A program made the position numbers and the translations under genes. The notes below the pieces were generated by a model. The model saw only the letters and a program-made list of their open reading frames with translations. It had not been told where the DNA came from and did no database searches. A stretch of 64,000 nt of DNA from an uncultured Sulfolobales archaeon (GTDB lineage: Archaea > Thermoproteota > Thermoprotei_A > Sulfolobales > NBVN01), in contig CALIKV010000005.1 of NCBI GenBank assembly GCA_938017505.1, forward strand, positions 1-64,000, in the 5' to 3' direction. Position 1 is the stretch's first letter, and every line of letters begins with the position of its first letter. Shown here one piece after another: positions 1 through 10,375 of this stretch.

Positions 1-301
1 CGTCCAGGTGTGTGAGTATCCAAAGCCTGGGGGCTTCAGGGTCCGTGCCGTGGTAGTACGCGATCACGTTCGGCCTAACCCCTCCCTCAGCCCTCGGGTC
101 CGGCGCGTCATACCTCTCAACTCTGTCGAACGGCCATCCCCTGATCAGCTCCAGAAGCCCTAGAGCCTTCGAGTACTCGCCAAAGCCACCGTTGTCTGGT
201 CCAACTGCAGGAACTTCGATTAAACTCATCAAAGTCTCAACTATCTCGTCCTCACTAGCTTCTAGTCTTGCGGAAACCTTAGTAACGACTTCGCGTACCA
301 T
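1..301 (-). CDS. M20-family metallopeptidase (succinyl-diaminopimelate desuccinylase/ArgE-like), N-terminal part, truncated by window edge
   Basis: Reverse-strand translation from ATG at 301: MVREVVTKVSARLEASEDEIVETLMSLIEVPAVGPDNGGFGEYSKALGLLELIRGWPFDRVERYDAPDPRAEGGVRPNVIAYYHGTDPEAPRLWILTHLD; matches the archaeal M20 N-terminal pattern ending in the H.D metal motif. Confidence 0.8.
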   Translation of the reverse strand, partial: MVREVVTKVSARLEASEDEIVETLMSLIEVPAVGPDNGGFGEYSKALGLLELIRGWPFDRVERYDAPDPRAEGGVRPNVIAYYHGTDPEAPRLWILTHLD

Positions 302-608
302 TACTGAACCCAGTGAATATCCAAGCGATTAAATAAATTAAACTCAAGGGTGGAGTTGAAGGACTTTATTCTAAGTAATCGAGAACAACGCTTGTTGACG
401 AGGGTAAAGATTCAATTCTTATGATGGTTTGTCGCTTTACTTCGTCTCACCTACATTCTCACTCAGGATCTCATAATGCCTAAGAAGTTTTCAGGAGTCT
501 ACATAATCGCGATAACAGAGGAACTAGGAATGATATTATATCTTTGTACACCTAAATTAAACAAACTCAATGCTCATCTTTATTAACTCTCGTTATTAAA
601 TACTTATT

Positions 609-2411
609 GTGATACCAGTGTATGGTCGATTTAGACTCGGTCTTAGTAAGCTTTACATAGCAGTCATATTGGTTGTGGTGGTTGTTGCCATCATAGCTGC
701 GGTCACGTACATCACCACTCCTACTGTGCCTACTACAACCCCTACTACGCCAACCACTCCCGTAACTACCCCTACAACTCCTACAACCCCAACAACCCCA
801 ACAACCCCCACAACTCCTGTAACCACTCCTACAACCCCAACAACACCACCTGTAGAGAGACTCTTAAGGTTCTCGAACGCTAATGTTCCGAATCTAGATC
901 CCGCTGTTGGAAGCGATGAAGCTAGCGCTATCTATTTCATAAACGTCTACGACACATTGCTGTATCCGCTCCCTAACGGCACACTGATCCCCCACGTTGC
1001 CGAGAGGTGGTCTGTTTCTGAGGACGGTCTTGTGTGGACCTTTTACATAAGGAGAGGGATTAAATTCCACTACACCGGCAGAGAGTTAACGGCACGTGAC
1101 GTTGAATTCTCGCTGAGAAGGCTTTTCACAATAGGTCGTGGGTTCGCGTACTTATTCACACCGACCGTAGATATAAACAAGACTAAGGTGTTGGATGACT
1201 ACACCATACAAATAGTTTTGAAGAAGCCCTTCGGTCCATTCCCGTATATACTGCTGAGGTTATACATACTGGATAGCGAGCTCGTGATACGGAACATAAA
1301 GACTCCAGGACCTTATGGAGAGCTCGGCGATTACGGCACGGAATGGCTTGCGGGAGGTCTCGCTGACGCCGGTTCCGGACCCTACACCCTTGCTGAGTAT
1401 AGAAGAGGGGAGTCAGTTGTCCTACGTAAGTACGCAGGCTGGTGGGGCAAGTACGCTCCTAACGCCCCCGACAGAGTGATAATGCTAGGCACTACTGAAC
1501 CTACAACTATACTAACACTCATGACTAGGAGGGAACTCGAGATCACTGATACATGGCAGTCCATAGAGAACTACGAAGCCATGAGCAGGATTAATGGGAT
1601 CCGGTTAACCACACTCCCGACGTTGCGGGGATTCTACTTCATGATGAACACGCAGAAACCACCGCTGGACGACGTTCACGTGAGGAAGGCAATATCCCTT
1701 GCGTTTGATTACGAAGCTGCTATAGAGGGTATTAACCCCTATCAGAAGAGGGGTTGGGGACCTGTTCCAAGCACTTTAGTGGGGTTCTGTCAGCCTCCAG
1801 TGGTCCTCGAGAGGAACGTCACCGCAGCCGTGGAGGAGTTGAAGAAATCAAAGTACTGGGGTAGCTTAAGCGAGTATCCCATAGTCATCTGGTGGGTTGC
1901 TGAGGTTCCGTGGGAGGAGAGAGCTGCACTATTGTTTAAGGCGAACCTGGAGGAGATAGGCCTTAGGGTAGATGTCGTTAAGCAGCCTTGGCTCTCAGTA
2001 GTCCAGGGCTTGAGCACTCTGGAGACATCACCTCACGTGGTTACGGTGATTAACACTGCGGACTACATGGAAGCAGGTGCAATGCTCATGAAGAGATATC
2101 ACAGCTCGGCTTACGGGAAATTCTACCAGAACGAGTGGCTCTACCTACCTGAACTCGATAGGATGATTGAAGACGCCATAGCAACAGTAGACCTGAACAG
2201 TAGACTGGAGAAGTACTGTGAGATACAACACTACGTATTCAACCTTTACCCAACGCTCTACGTGTATGACTACGTTGACCTCAGGGCTTACCAGGCGTAC
2301 TACGTCGACTTCCCGGCTGCTAGAGGAGAAGCCGCGCCCCTCTTGGGGTACCACCTGGAGTGTAGGTGGATACAGGTATACCCTGAGAAGAGGGCTGAGT
2401 TGTTGAAGTAA
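609..2411 (+). CDS. ABC transporter substrate-binding protein, family 5 (peptide/oligopeptide type), membrane-anchored with Thr/Pro linker
   Basis: N-terminal TM segment, TTP-rich linker, then SBP_bac_5-like sequence (NLDPAVGSDEAS..., AERWSVSEDGLVWTFYIRRGIKFH); followed by permease and ATPase genes. Confidence 0.9.
   Translation: MIPVYGRFRLGLSKLYIAVILVVVVVAIIAAVTYITTPTVPTTTPTTPTTPVTTPTTPTTPTTPTTPTTPVTTPTTPTTPPVERLLRFSNANVPNLDPAVGSDEASAIYFINVYDTLLYPLPNGTLIPHVAERWSVSEDGLVWTFYIRRGIKFHYTGRELTARDVEFSLRRLFTIGRGFAYLFTPTVDINKTKVLDDYTIQIVLKKPFGPFPYILLRLYILDSELVIRNIKTPGPYGELGDYGTEWLAGGLADAGSGPYTLAEYRRGESVVLRKYAGWWGKYAPNAPDRVIMLGTTEPTTILTLMTRRELEITDTWQSIENYEAMSRINGIRLTTLPTLRGFYFMMNTQKPPLDDVHVRKAISLAFDYEAAIEGINPYQKRGWGPVPSTLVGFCQPPVVLERNVTAAVEELKKSKYWGSLSEYPIVIWWVAEVPWEERAALLFKANLEEIGLRVDVVKQPWLSVVQGLSTLETSPHVVTVINTADYMEAGAMLMKRYHSSAYGKFYQNEWLYLPELDRMIEDAIATVDLNSRLEKYCEIQHYVFNLYPTLYVYDYVDLRAYQAYYVDFPAARGEAAPLLGYHLECRWIQVYPEKRAELLK
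714..851 (+). repeat. Low-complexity (Pro-Thr-Thr)n coding repeat, linker
   Basis: Translation TTPTVPTTTPTTPTTPVTTPTTPTTPTTPTTPTTPVTTPTTPTTPP. Confidence 0.9.
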
Positions 2412-2420
2412 TACGCTTCG

Positions 2421-3497
2421 GTGAAGGCACAGGTGCGTAGGATGGGTAAAACAAAGGCATTTTTTAAGTCGATATACAAGAACGTCTTCGTTAGGAGAGC
2501 TCTGCGGTCTCTCCTCTCCCTGTTGGGGCTCTCTCTGTTAATATTCATCTTAGCTAGGGTTCTGCCTGGAGACCCGATTAAGACCGCTCTCGGGCCTGAC
2601 ATACCTGAGGAGGTCGTTGAGAGATATAGGGAGATGCTTAACTTGAATAAACCGCTTTACCTTCAGTACTTCTACTGGCTCATGGACGTCTTCCAGCTTA
2701 AGCTGGGTAGGTCCTTGGTAACTATTAGGGATGTAAGTGCGGACATTACGGATTTCTTCCCCGCAACCCTAGAATTGCTGCTTGCTTCAGCAGTGTTCCG
2801 CATAATCGTCGCGTTTCCGTTAGGTGTGTTAAGTGGGAGGAAGCCTGGAGCCACCATGGATAACGCTATAAGGGTTCTAGCGTATGTCGGGATATGCATA
2901 CCTACCTTCGGGTGGGCTATCATACTCCAACTTGTCTTCGCGTACTGGCTTAACTGGCTCCCAGCCATTGGTAGAATTTCCGAGGAATTCATGGGCATTC
3001 CTAAAGTAACAGGGCTCATGACTATTGACTCGTTAATAAGCGGAAATGTCCCTGCTTTCATAGACGTCTTGAAGCATTTGTTGATACCCACCGTAGCTCT
3101 ATCTATAGGTGGGGCTGTTCAGGAGGCCAGGATCCTGAGGGCAGGCATGATTGAGAACATCAGCAGGGATTACGTGCTTAACATGAAGTCGCACGGCATT
3201 CCTGAGAGGATAATATACTTTAAGTATGTCCTTAAGCCTTCTATCATAGCCGTAGTCCCAACTATGGGTTTAGATGTAGCGTCCACGGTCGGCAACGCCT
3301 TCTTAGTTGAGTCAATATGTAACTGGCCAGGGATGTCCAGGTACGGGATGATGGCTATGTTGAGGAAGGATCTAAACGCGATAGTAGGGGTGGTGCTCGT
3401 CATAGGCATTGTCTATATAGTCATAAACACTATAACGGATATAATACTTTACGCGATTGACCCGCGGATCAGACTCAAGGAGCGTGGGGAGTCTTGA
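2421..3497 (+). CDS. ABC transporter permease (DppB/OppB type)
   Basis: RRALRSLLSLLGLSLLIFILARVLPGDPIKTALG start and EARILRAGMIE..DYVLNMKSHGIPERIIYFKYVLKPS EAA-loop motif. Confidence 0.93.
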   Translation: MKAQVRRMGKTKAFFKSIYKNVFVRRALRSLLSLLGLSLLIFILARVLPGDPIKTALGPDIPEEVVERYREMLNLNKPLYLQYFYWLMDVFQLKLGRSLVTIRDVSADITDFFPATLELLLASAVFRIIVAFPLGVLSGRKPGATMDNAIRVLAYVGICIPTFGWAIILQLVFAYWLNWLPAIGRISEEFMGIPKVTGLMTIDSLISGNVPAFIDVLKHLLIPTVALSIGGAVQEARILRAGMIENISRDYVLNMKSHGIPERIIYFKYVLKPSIIAVVPTMGLDVASTVGNAFLVESICNWPGMSRYGMMAMLRKDLNAIVGVVLVIGIVYIVINTITDIILYAIDPRIRLKERGES

Positions 3498-4387
3498 TGA
3501 GCAGCGATTACAGTGCTGTAGCCCGTAAAGAGAGGGAGGTGAGGTTGGAGAACCTGAAGAGGGCGTGGTTTAGGTTCTCCAGAAATAAGCTGGCTGTAGC
3601 AGGTCTAGTCATATTCGTAACCATAGTGACAATGGCCTCGTTAGCTGAATACATAACACCGTACCCAAGCCACGCAGGTCTCTACATAAACTTTAAGGAA
3701 AAGTACCAACCTCCTAACCCAAACCACATACTCGGGACTGACATGTACGGTAGGGACGTGTTCACAAGGGTTGTTTTCGGGTTTAGGTACGCCCTCATGA
3801 TGGTTGGGGTGGTGCTCGGGATAGTGGTCCCTGTGGGAACAGTCCTAGGATTGCTCGCAGGTTACTATAAGGGCACTTTAATTGATCACGTGATTAACGG
3901 GGCGTCGGAGGTATTCGTGGCAGTTCCACCGTTAGTCCTAGCGCTCGCCATATGCTCGGTGCTGGAGCCTAACGTGCTTAACGCGTTACTAGCGATAACG
4001 CTCATGTGGTGGCCCTGGTACACGAGAATGATATACTCGGTGACTTCCTCGCTGCGTAATGAGCCCTACGTCTGGGCAGCTAAAGCCCTCGGCATGAGAA
4101 CCACGACTATACTCTTCAAGGAGCTCCTGCCCAACATGTTGGGACCCATACTGACTAAAGCAACGCTCGATGCCAGCTGGGTCATAATAATAGGCGCCTC
4201 CATAAGCTTCGTAGGTCTCGGTGCGCAACCCCCGACACCGGACCTGGGAACGATGCTCTCGGAATACTGCCGCTACCTACCGGCTTATTGGTGGATGACT
4301 TTAGGACCTTTACTTGGCATCGTAGCGCTTGTGCTCTCTTTCAACCTGATGGGCGATGGCTTTAGAGACGTCTTCGCCGGTGAGTAA
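3494..4387 (+). CDS. ABC transporter permease (DppC/OppC type)
   Basis: HILGTDMYGRDVFTRVVFGFRYALMMVG typical DppC motif; 4-nt overlap with upstream permease. Confidence 0.93.
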   Translation: MMSSDYSAVARKEREVRLENLKRAWFRFSRNKLAVAGLVIFVTIVTMASLAEYITPYPSHAGLYINFKEKYQPPNPNHILGTDMYGRDVFTRVVFGFRYALMMVGVVLGIVVPVGTVLGLLAGYYKGTLIDHVINGASEVFVAVPPLVLALAICSVLEPNVLNALLAITLMWWPWYTRMIYSVTSSLRNEPYVWAAKALGMRTTTILFKELLPNMLGPILTKATLDASWVIIIGASISFVGLGAQPPTPDLGTMLSEYCRYLPAYWWMTLGPLLGIVALVLSFNLMGDGFRDVFAGE

Positions 4388-4389
4388 GC

Positions 4390-5367
4390 ATGAACTTGCT
4401 TGAAGTGAGGAACCTACGCGTGAACTACAGGAGCTACTGGTACACCTATCACGTTTTGAACGATGTATCGCTTCAAGTGAGCCAGGGAGATAAAGTAGGC
4501 TTGATAGGCGAGTCAGGTAGCGGAAAGACGACGCTCCTGAAATCAATACTTCAGATACTACCACCTCAAGGCAGGATAGTGAGTGGAGAGGTGTTGTGGA
4601 AAGGAACAGACCTCCTTAAGGTCAGTAAGGACTACGTAACGAACGTTAGAAGGAAGGAAGTAGGGATGATCTTTCAGGACCCTCTAGGCGCTCTCAACCC
4701 CGTCTTCAAGGTGAAGGAACAGTTTCTTGACATACTTAGGCACTCACATAGCGATCACGATAAGTCAGATCACTTGAGCTTAGCTGAGGAGCTCCTACGT
4801 AGTGTCATGCTCCCTGACACGGCAAGGGTTCTAGAGTCCTACCCGTTCCAGTTAAGCGGTGGGATGAGACAGAGGGTAATCATCGCGATGGCACTTGCCT
4901 CCGCTAGAGATCTTCTGCTAGCTGATGAACCGACTACCAACCTAGACGTAACCATACAGGATCAGATACTTCGACTCATAGGCGAACTAGTGGTGAAGAG
5001 AGGTTTAAGCATGATACTTGTCTCCCATGCGTTAGGTATGGTAGCTAAGATGACGCATAGGGTGTACGTAATGTACGCGGGTAGCATAGTTGAGGAGGCA
5101 CCAACGCTGAAGTTGTTCAGCGAACCCCTACATCCCTACACCAGCATGCTCATTGAGAGCGCGCCAAGACTCGCCAGCACACGTCTCGGTGAGGGGATAA
5201 AGGGCAATCCCCCTGACTACAGGTACCCGCCCTCAGGATGTAGGTTTCATCCTAGATGCCCTTACGCCACCGGTATATGTAAGGAGGTGAGACCTCCTAA
5301 CGTTGAGGTCTCTAAACACAGGTATGTGGCGTGCCACATGTACAGTGAAGGGGCTGGAGGAGGATAG
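4390..5367 (+). CDS. ABC transporter ATP-binding protein (DppD/OppD type)
   Basis: Walker A GESGSGKTT, LSGGMRQR signature, C-terminal CRFHPRCPYATGIC oligopeptide C-domain. Confidence 0.95.
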   Translation: MNLLEVRNLRVNYRSYWYTYHVLNDVSLQVSQGDKVGLIGESGSGKTTLLKSILQILPPQGRIVSGEVLWKGTDLLKVSKDYVTNVRRKEVGMIFQDPLGALNPVFKVKEQFLDILRHSHSDHDKSDHLSLAEELLRSVMLPDTARVLESYPFQLSGGMRQRVIIAMALASARDLLLADEPTTNLDVTIQDQILRLIGELVVKRGLSMILVSHALGMVAKMTHRVYVMYAGSIVEEAPTLKLFSEPLHPYTSMLIESAPRLASTRLGEGIKGNPPDYRYPPSGCRFHPRCPYATGICKEVRPPNVEVSKHRYVACHMYSEGAGGG

Positions 5368-6378
5368 GTGATGGTAATGCAAGATGACGACGATTCAAGC
5401 AGGGGTTCAGAAGCTCTCCTCACGGTGAGGAACCTTAAGAAATACTTCAGGACTTCAAAGGGTCTAGTTAGGGCAGTGGATGGCGTAACTTTCTCTATGA
5501 GCACCGGGGAGACTCTCGCGTTGGTCGGTGAGTCGGGATCAGGTAAAACAACCACCGCCCACGTCATCATGGGTTTCTACACGCCCACAGAGGGCTTGGT
5601 GATGTATAAGGGTATCAACATAGGGATCCCTATCGAGAAAAGACCTCTCTCATTGAAGAGGGAGATACAGATAGTGTTCCAAGACCCTGCAACATCGCTT
5701 AATCCGAAGAAAACCGTTAAAGACATTCTTGAGACTGCAGTGAAAGTGTACGGAGAGGGTGTGAAGCTTGAGAGGTTTAAGACGATTCTCGAGTTGATGA
5801 GTTATGTTGGGCTTTCTGAGGAGCATCTCTTCAAACGTCCAACAGAGATAGGTGGTGGTGAAAAACAACTAGTGGCTTTGGCGAGGGCCTTAGCCGTTAA
5901 CCCGGCCTTCATAATACTTGACGAGCCCACTTCAGCGCTGGACGTCTCAGCCCAGTCAAAGGTGTTGAGAACTCTCTTGAAAATTCAGAGGGATCGAGGA
6001 GTTTCCTACTTGCTGATAACCCACGATCTAGGCGTCGTTAGAAATATAGCGAGTAGGGTAATAATAATGTATCTTGGCAAGATATGTGAGGAGGCCAGTA
6101 CTGACGAGTTCTTCGGCAGACCGACACATCCCTACACTCAGATGCTCCTCTCCTCCATACCAGCCATGACTGAAGAAGATGAGAGGATCCTACCTACGAG
6201 GATTGAATCACGAGGCGAAATACCTAGCGCGATTAACCCGCCTTCAGGATGTAGGTTCCATACTAGATGTCCTTACGCGATGGAGGTCTGCAGGAAGGAG
6301 GAACCACCTGCGTTCAACGTAGGCGGCTCATCACATATAGTGAATTGCTGGCTTCACTCATCCAATACACGTGTCTAA
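5368..6378 (+). CDS. ABC transporter ATP-binding protein (DppF/OppF type)
   Basis: GESGSGKTT, IILDEPTSALDVSAQ, CRFHTRCPYAMEVC. Confidence 0.95.
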   Translation: MMVMQDDDDSSRGSEALLTVRNLKKYFRTSKGLVRAVDGVTFSMSTGETLALVGESGSGKTTTAHVIMGFYTPTEGLVMYKGINIGIPIEKRPLSLKREIQIVFQDPATSLNPKKTVKDILETAVKVYGEGVKLERFKTILELMSYVGLSEEHLFKRPTEIGGGEKQLVALARALAVNPAFIILDEPTSALDVSAQSKVLRTLLKIQRDRGVSYLLITHDLGVVRNIASRVIIMYLGKICEEASTDEFFGRPTHPYTQMLLSSIPAMTEEDERILPTRIESRGEIPSAINPPSGCRFHTRCPYAMEVCRKEEPPAFNVGGSSHIVNCWLHSSNTRV

Positions 6379-6450
6379 CTTTGTTTCAACAGCGAGCGTT
6401 CTTATGAACCTCAGTAACACGTAGGGAATGGAAGTTGGTACTACCTAGCA

Positions 6451-7086
6451 TTAAGCTCTATGAAGCTCCTGCCCGCGCTTGAAGATCACAACTTCGTCAA
6501 TGCCCCTCCTCTTCCTTAACCTAGGTTCTTCTGAGGGGTATCCGAACGCCATTACGGCTTGAAGCTCGCAATCTTGTGGTGGATTAAGTGTTTTGTCGAA
6601 CTCCTCTTTAAGTAGGAGGGGCACTCCAAGCCATACACTACCTACCCCCAAGAACCACGCTGATATGATCATGTTCTGGAGCGCTGCCGAAAGAGACTGT
6701 ATCGCAAGCACTCTCTCATACTGGAAGTATTCGTCCTTATGCATTCTCTTCCTCAGATCTAGGTAGGCAGCTATATAGAGCGGCGCGTAATACATCCCCT
6801 CATCTATTCTCTTCATCCACTTAACTACGGAGTCTTCCGGGTAGGGTTCTAAGAGGGTCTCCCTAGCGTAGATTTCATGAGCTCTCCTCAACAGTTTATG
6901 TATAGATCTCCTAAGCTCTTCATCAACTATTACCATGAAGAACCACTGCTCACCACCGCCGGCCGTAGGGGCTCTAGTGCCTGCCTCCAGGATCCTCATC
7001 ACGACTTCATCCGGTATGGGGGTGGGTTTAAACCTCCTGATACTAGTTCTCGTGAGCATCGTGTTGAGGCACTGAGCGTTAAGCAC
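6451..7086 (-). CDS. Nitroreductase family protein
   Basis: RTSIRRFKPTPIPDEVVMRILEAGTRAPTAGGGEQWFFMVI is the nitroreductase N-terminal motif. Confidence 0.9.
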   Translation of the reverse strand: MLNAQCLNTMLTRTSIRRFKPTPIPDEVVMRILEAGTRAPTAGGGEQWFFMVIVDEELRRSIHKLLRRAHEIYARETLLEPYPEDSVVKWMKRIDEGMYYAPLYIAAYLDLRKRMHKDEYFQYERVLAIQSLSAALQNMIISAWFLGVGSVWLGVPLLLKEEFDKTLNPPQDCELQAVMAFGYPSEEPRLRKRRGIDEVVIFKRGQELHRA

Positions 7087-7212
7087 TCACGTATCACCAT
7101 ATCATATAGAATTAGAATTTTAAAATTACTAGAGATGTTAATTAGTAGGAGTGGATGGAAAAGAAAACAACCCTCGCCTCAAAATCACTTAAGGATCCAA
7201 GATCTTAACGGA

Positions 7213-9111
7213 TTAGGCTATTTGACGCGGCCCACGTTTCAGAAAGAGCTCCTTGACTAGTAGAAGTATAAAGATCAGCAGGCCGGCGAGGTTAAGTATC
7301 GTGTTCGGTATTAGCACGAGTATCGATATGCTCAAGAACACTGCTCTCTCTACTAGGCTCAACCTACGTCGTATATAACCAGCTATCCCAATGCTTATAG
7401 CTATAAGTCCTACTAGGGCTTGAGCTACGTGCATTAACCCGAAAATACTGCCAGGATGTAATATGTCGCTGTATACCAGGAAGTACCAGGGAATTACGTA
7501 TAAGGGTGCTGAAGCTTTAAGAGCTTCCAGACTCACTGCCCCTATTGAGGCTTTAGAGAGTGATGCGCCAGCGTAAGACGACACCGCCACCGGAGGTGTG
7601 ATAGCTGATAAACAGGCATAGAAGAATATGAACAGATGCGTCGCCATGCGGTCAAACCCGGCAAATATGAATATCGGTGCTGCTATAGAGGACGTGAGCA
7701 CGTAAGCAGCCGTCGTTGGCATGCCCATCCCTAACAATAAACAGACTAACATAGTGAGAGCTGTTGCCAGCCAGAGGAACCCCATCGACAAGCCCGATAT
7801 CAACACGACTAACTTGCTTCCTAACCCTGTTATCGACAATATACCGACGACTACACCTACACCGGCTAGAACATTAGCTACAGTAATCGCTTCCTTAGGA
7901 GCTTCAGCTAACCCGTTGAGGATCTTTATTAAATCCTTTGGCTTCCTATCTACGAGAGCGATCTTAATGGTCGCTATTATGAAGCACGTTATTATAGAGT
8001 CAAATACAGCGCTTATCACCGAGAGCGTTGTCGCTAACCTGTAAACCAAAACCGCGAGAGGCACTAGCAGGTAGGTATCCTTGATCGTCTCCTTCCAAGT
8101 CAATCTCTGGATAACGCCCACAAGTCCTTCCTTCCTAGCAACTAAATCTATGTATATGTAGATGGCTATGAAGTACAGCAACGCCGGAATTACAGCGGCC
8201 ACACACACGTCCCAGTAGCTAATGCCCAAGGCCTGAGCGATTAAGAATGCCGCTGTGCCCATTATAGGAGGCATTATTTGTGCTCCAGTTCCTGCGAGAG
8301 CTGTTATACCTCCAGCAAAGCTCGCTCTATATCCTAGTTGAGTCATAAGCGGGATTGTGAAGACCCCGGTAGCTAGGACTGCCGTAACTGAAGCGCCTGT
8401 TATAGTCCCGAAAAGGGCGTTAGCAACTACCGTTGCTTTAGCTCCACCCCCTTTCGCTCTCCCTACACCTACCAGGGCTAACTTCATGTAGAAATCACCG
8501 ATCCCTGTCCTGCTGAAGAGTGATGAAAACACTACCAGCAAGAAGACGTACGTCGCTGAGATGAAAAGTAGTGTACCATAGATTCCTGCAGTCCCGATAG
8601 CTATCTGCTCAAAAACGAGTTGAGGACTTACTCTATGCCCTACCTCCGGTATGTATCTTCCTAAGAAGCCGTACGCAGCAATGACTGATATGAATATGGT
8701 TAACGGTAACCCAGCCACTCTCCTAACACCCTCGATAACCAACAATATTAACAAAGTTCCAAACACCACATCCTCGTTAGTCAGTGGTGTGATGTAGGGG
8801 ATCCTAGTATTTATCAAATCGGCTGTTTGAAAGAAATAAACACCAGTAGCGATTACGAGAGCTATTAACACTGCATCTACTAACCTACCCATAGGGGTTT
8901 TTAAGTGTTTGTGAATAAATGTATAGATCAACGCGAACGTTATATGGATTATCATAAGTCTCGTGAGCTCAAAACCGATGTATATGGCATATAACTGAAA
9001 CAAAGTCCACATTAATCCCGTAACATATAATGAAGCTCGCCTTAGGTCAAATCCCCTAACCAGTAATACCTGTTTTAAGTTAGGTATCCTACCAGGCGTG
9101 TAACCGTGCAT
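7213..9111 (-). CDS. TRAP transporter fused permease (TAXI-TRAP, DctM-like)
   Basis: 632-aa polytopic protein with GMGMPTTAAYVLTSSIAAPI and ATVVANALFGTITGASVTAVLATGVFTIPLM motifs; adjacent to TAXI binding protein. Confidence 0.92.
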   Translation of the reverse strand: MHGYTPGRIPNLKQVLLVRGFDLRRASLYVTGLMWTLFQLYAIYIGFELTRLMIIHITFALIYTFIHKHLKTPMGRLVDAVLIALVIATGVYFFQTADLINTRIPYITPLTNEDVVFGTLLILLVIEGVRRVAGLPLTIFISVIAAYGFLGRYIPEVGHRVSPQLVFEQIAIGTAGIYGTLLFISATYVFLLVVFSSLFSRTGIGDFYMKLALVGVGRAKGGGAKATVVANALFGTITGASVTAVLATGVFTIPLMTQLGYRASFAGGITALAGTGAQIMPPIMGTAAFLIAQALGISYWDVCVAAVIPALLYFIAIYIYIDLVARKEGLVGVIQRLTWKETIKDTYLLVPLAVLVYRLATTLSVISAVFDSIITCFIIATIKIALVDRKPKDLIKILNGLAEAPKEAITVANVLAGVGVVVGILSITGLGSKLVVLISGLSMGFLWLATALTMLVCLLLGMGMPTTAAYVLTSSIAAPIFIFAGFDRMATHLFIFFYACLSAITPPVAVSSYAGASLSKASIGAVSLEALKASAPLYVIPWYFLVYSDILHPGSIFGLMHVAQALVGLIAISIGIAGYIRRRLSLVERAVFLSISILVLIPNTILNLAGLLIFILLLVKELFLKRGPRQIA

Positions 9112-9147
9112 CTCGAAAACCTCTTTAGGTAAAAACTAGTATTGATC

Positions 9148-10326
9148 TTACTTCAAGAAACCAGCAGATCTGAAGTAGAGTTCTGCTCCCTCGTGAAGGG
9201 GTACTGGCGAGTCATATGCATGCTCTACATCAAAGCGACTGAAACCTGCGAATAACGCAGTGAGCTTTTCTTTGTTTTCAACCAACGCCTTAGTTACGTA
9301 ATAGATGACCTCCTTAGGCACTCTCGTATTGGCTATTAAGCAAGCCCAGAGACCAACGGTCTTTGTATCTGCATCCACGCCCCTATAAATCCCTTTCTCA
9401 ACTATGTAGGGTGTTAGACCGTAGTTTTTAAATCCCTCCCTCACAGCTTCGTTCAACGGCAGGACTATTATATCTGTCCCGACAGTTAGTGACTCCCATG
9501 TGGGGTGATTATACGTACACACGTCACTGAATACTTGAGCCAGACCCTGTCGGAAGACCTCAACTCTGTAGTCCTCCGTCGCGCCGAAGATTATGTCGCC
9601 ACCAGCTCTCTTAACGTCATCATAAGTTAGTCCGTACAGCCGTAGCATGATCCTTGTAGCGTACTCGTCTAAACCGCCCACCGAGCTAGTCACTATGACG
9701 ACTTTCTTGCCGTCCTTAATCATTTGAGCAACGTCGTCGAAGGTTTTCACGTTGTTCGCCGAAGCCCAATCCCTAGGCACAGCCACCAACAGGAAGTAAG
9801 GACTTAACTTATTCACAACCATAGCTATGTCTGTAATAGGAGTCTCATACGGCGGTGACCCCTCTCTCGCGAAGAACACGTAGCTATCCATGGTTATAGC
9901 CAGCTCAGCATCCCCTCTCGAGACAAGCGGTATGTTCCCGATAGTGCCAGGACCTGTCATAACGTCGACGACAGAACCTGAAGGTAGGTAGTCCTTAATC
10001 ACTGCCGCGAACGCTGATCCCATCATATACCATGAGGAGCCCATAGTATGTGTAGCAATTCTTAGCGTTACCGGTCCTGAAAGTATAGGAGGCGTGAATG
10101 TTGGCGATGTTGTCGTAGGCGTCGTTGCAGGGGTTGTCAGGCCTGTAATAGTGACAGTGTGGGTCTGTGTTATAACGCTCGTTACTACGCGAGTCTCCGG
10201 TTTCGTTACAGTTAACGTGATTGCTGGAACGACTGAAGATCCAGCCAGATACCCTACAACACCTGCAACGACTACTAGAATTACTAACAACCCAGTTGCG
10301 TACTTGCTTAAGGGGCTAGTGCTCAA
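9148..10326 (-). CDS. TAXI family TRAP transporter solute-binding subunit (TTG start)
   Basis: TM anchor plus T/P linker; LRIATHTMGSSWYMMGSAFAAVIKDYLPSGSVVDVMTGPGTIGNIPLVSRGDAELAIT is TAXI-like. Confidence 0.9.
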   Translation of the reverse strand: MSTSPLSKYATGLLVILVVVAGVVGYLAGSSVVPAITLTVTKPETRVVTSVITQTHTVTITGLTTPATTPTTTSPTFTPPILSGPVTLRIATHTMGSSWYMMGSAFAAVIKDYLPSGSVVDVMTGPGTIGNIPLVSRGDAELAITMDSYVFFAREGSPPYETPITDIAMVVNKLSPYFLLVAVPRDWASANNVKTFDDVAQMIKDGKKVVIVTSSVGGLDEYATRIMLRLYGLTYDDVKRAGGDIIFGATEDYRVEVFRQGLAQVFSDVCTYNHPTWESLTVGTDIIVLPLNEAVREGFKNYGLTPYIVEKGIYRGVDADTKTVGLWACLIANTRVPKEVIYYVTKALVENKEKLTALFAGFSRFDVEHAYDSPVPLHEGAELYFRSAGFLK

Positions 10327-10344
10327 ATGAATACACCCCCTCTT

Positions 10345-10375
10345 GATTTATTAGTTAGAACGTTTATATATTTTT
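10345..10375 (-). promoter_or_regulatory. AT-rich TATA-like promoter and SD upstream of TAXI gene
   Basis: Reverse strand reads ACTAAAAATATATAAACG followed by GAGGGGGTG just before the TTG start. Confidence 0.5.

Noticed and set aside
714-851. Regular short repeats that might look like a CRISPR or satellite
   Set aside because: In-frame PTT codon repeats encoding a protein linker; no spacers.
2672-3091. 139-aa minus-strand ORF inside the DppB-type gene
   Set aside because: Antisense to a well-supported permease; no independent signals.
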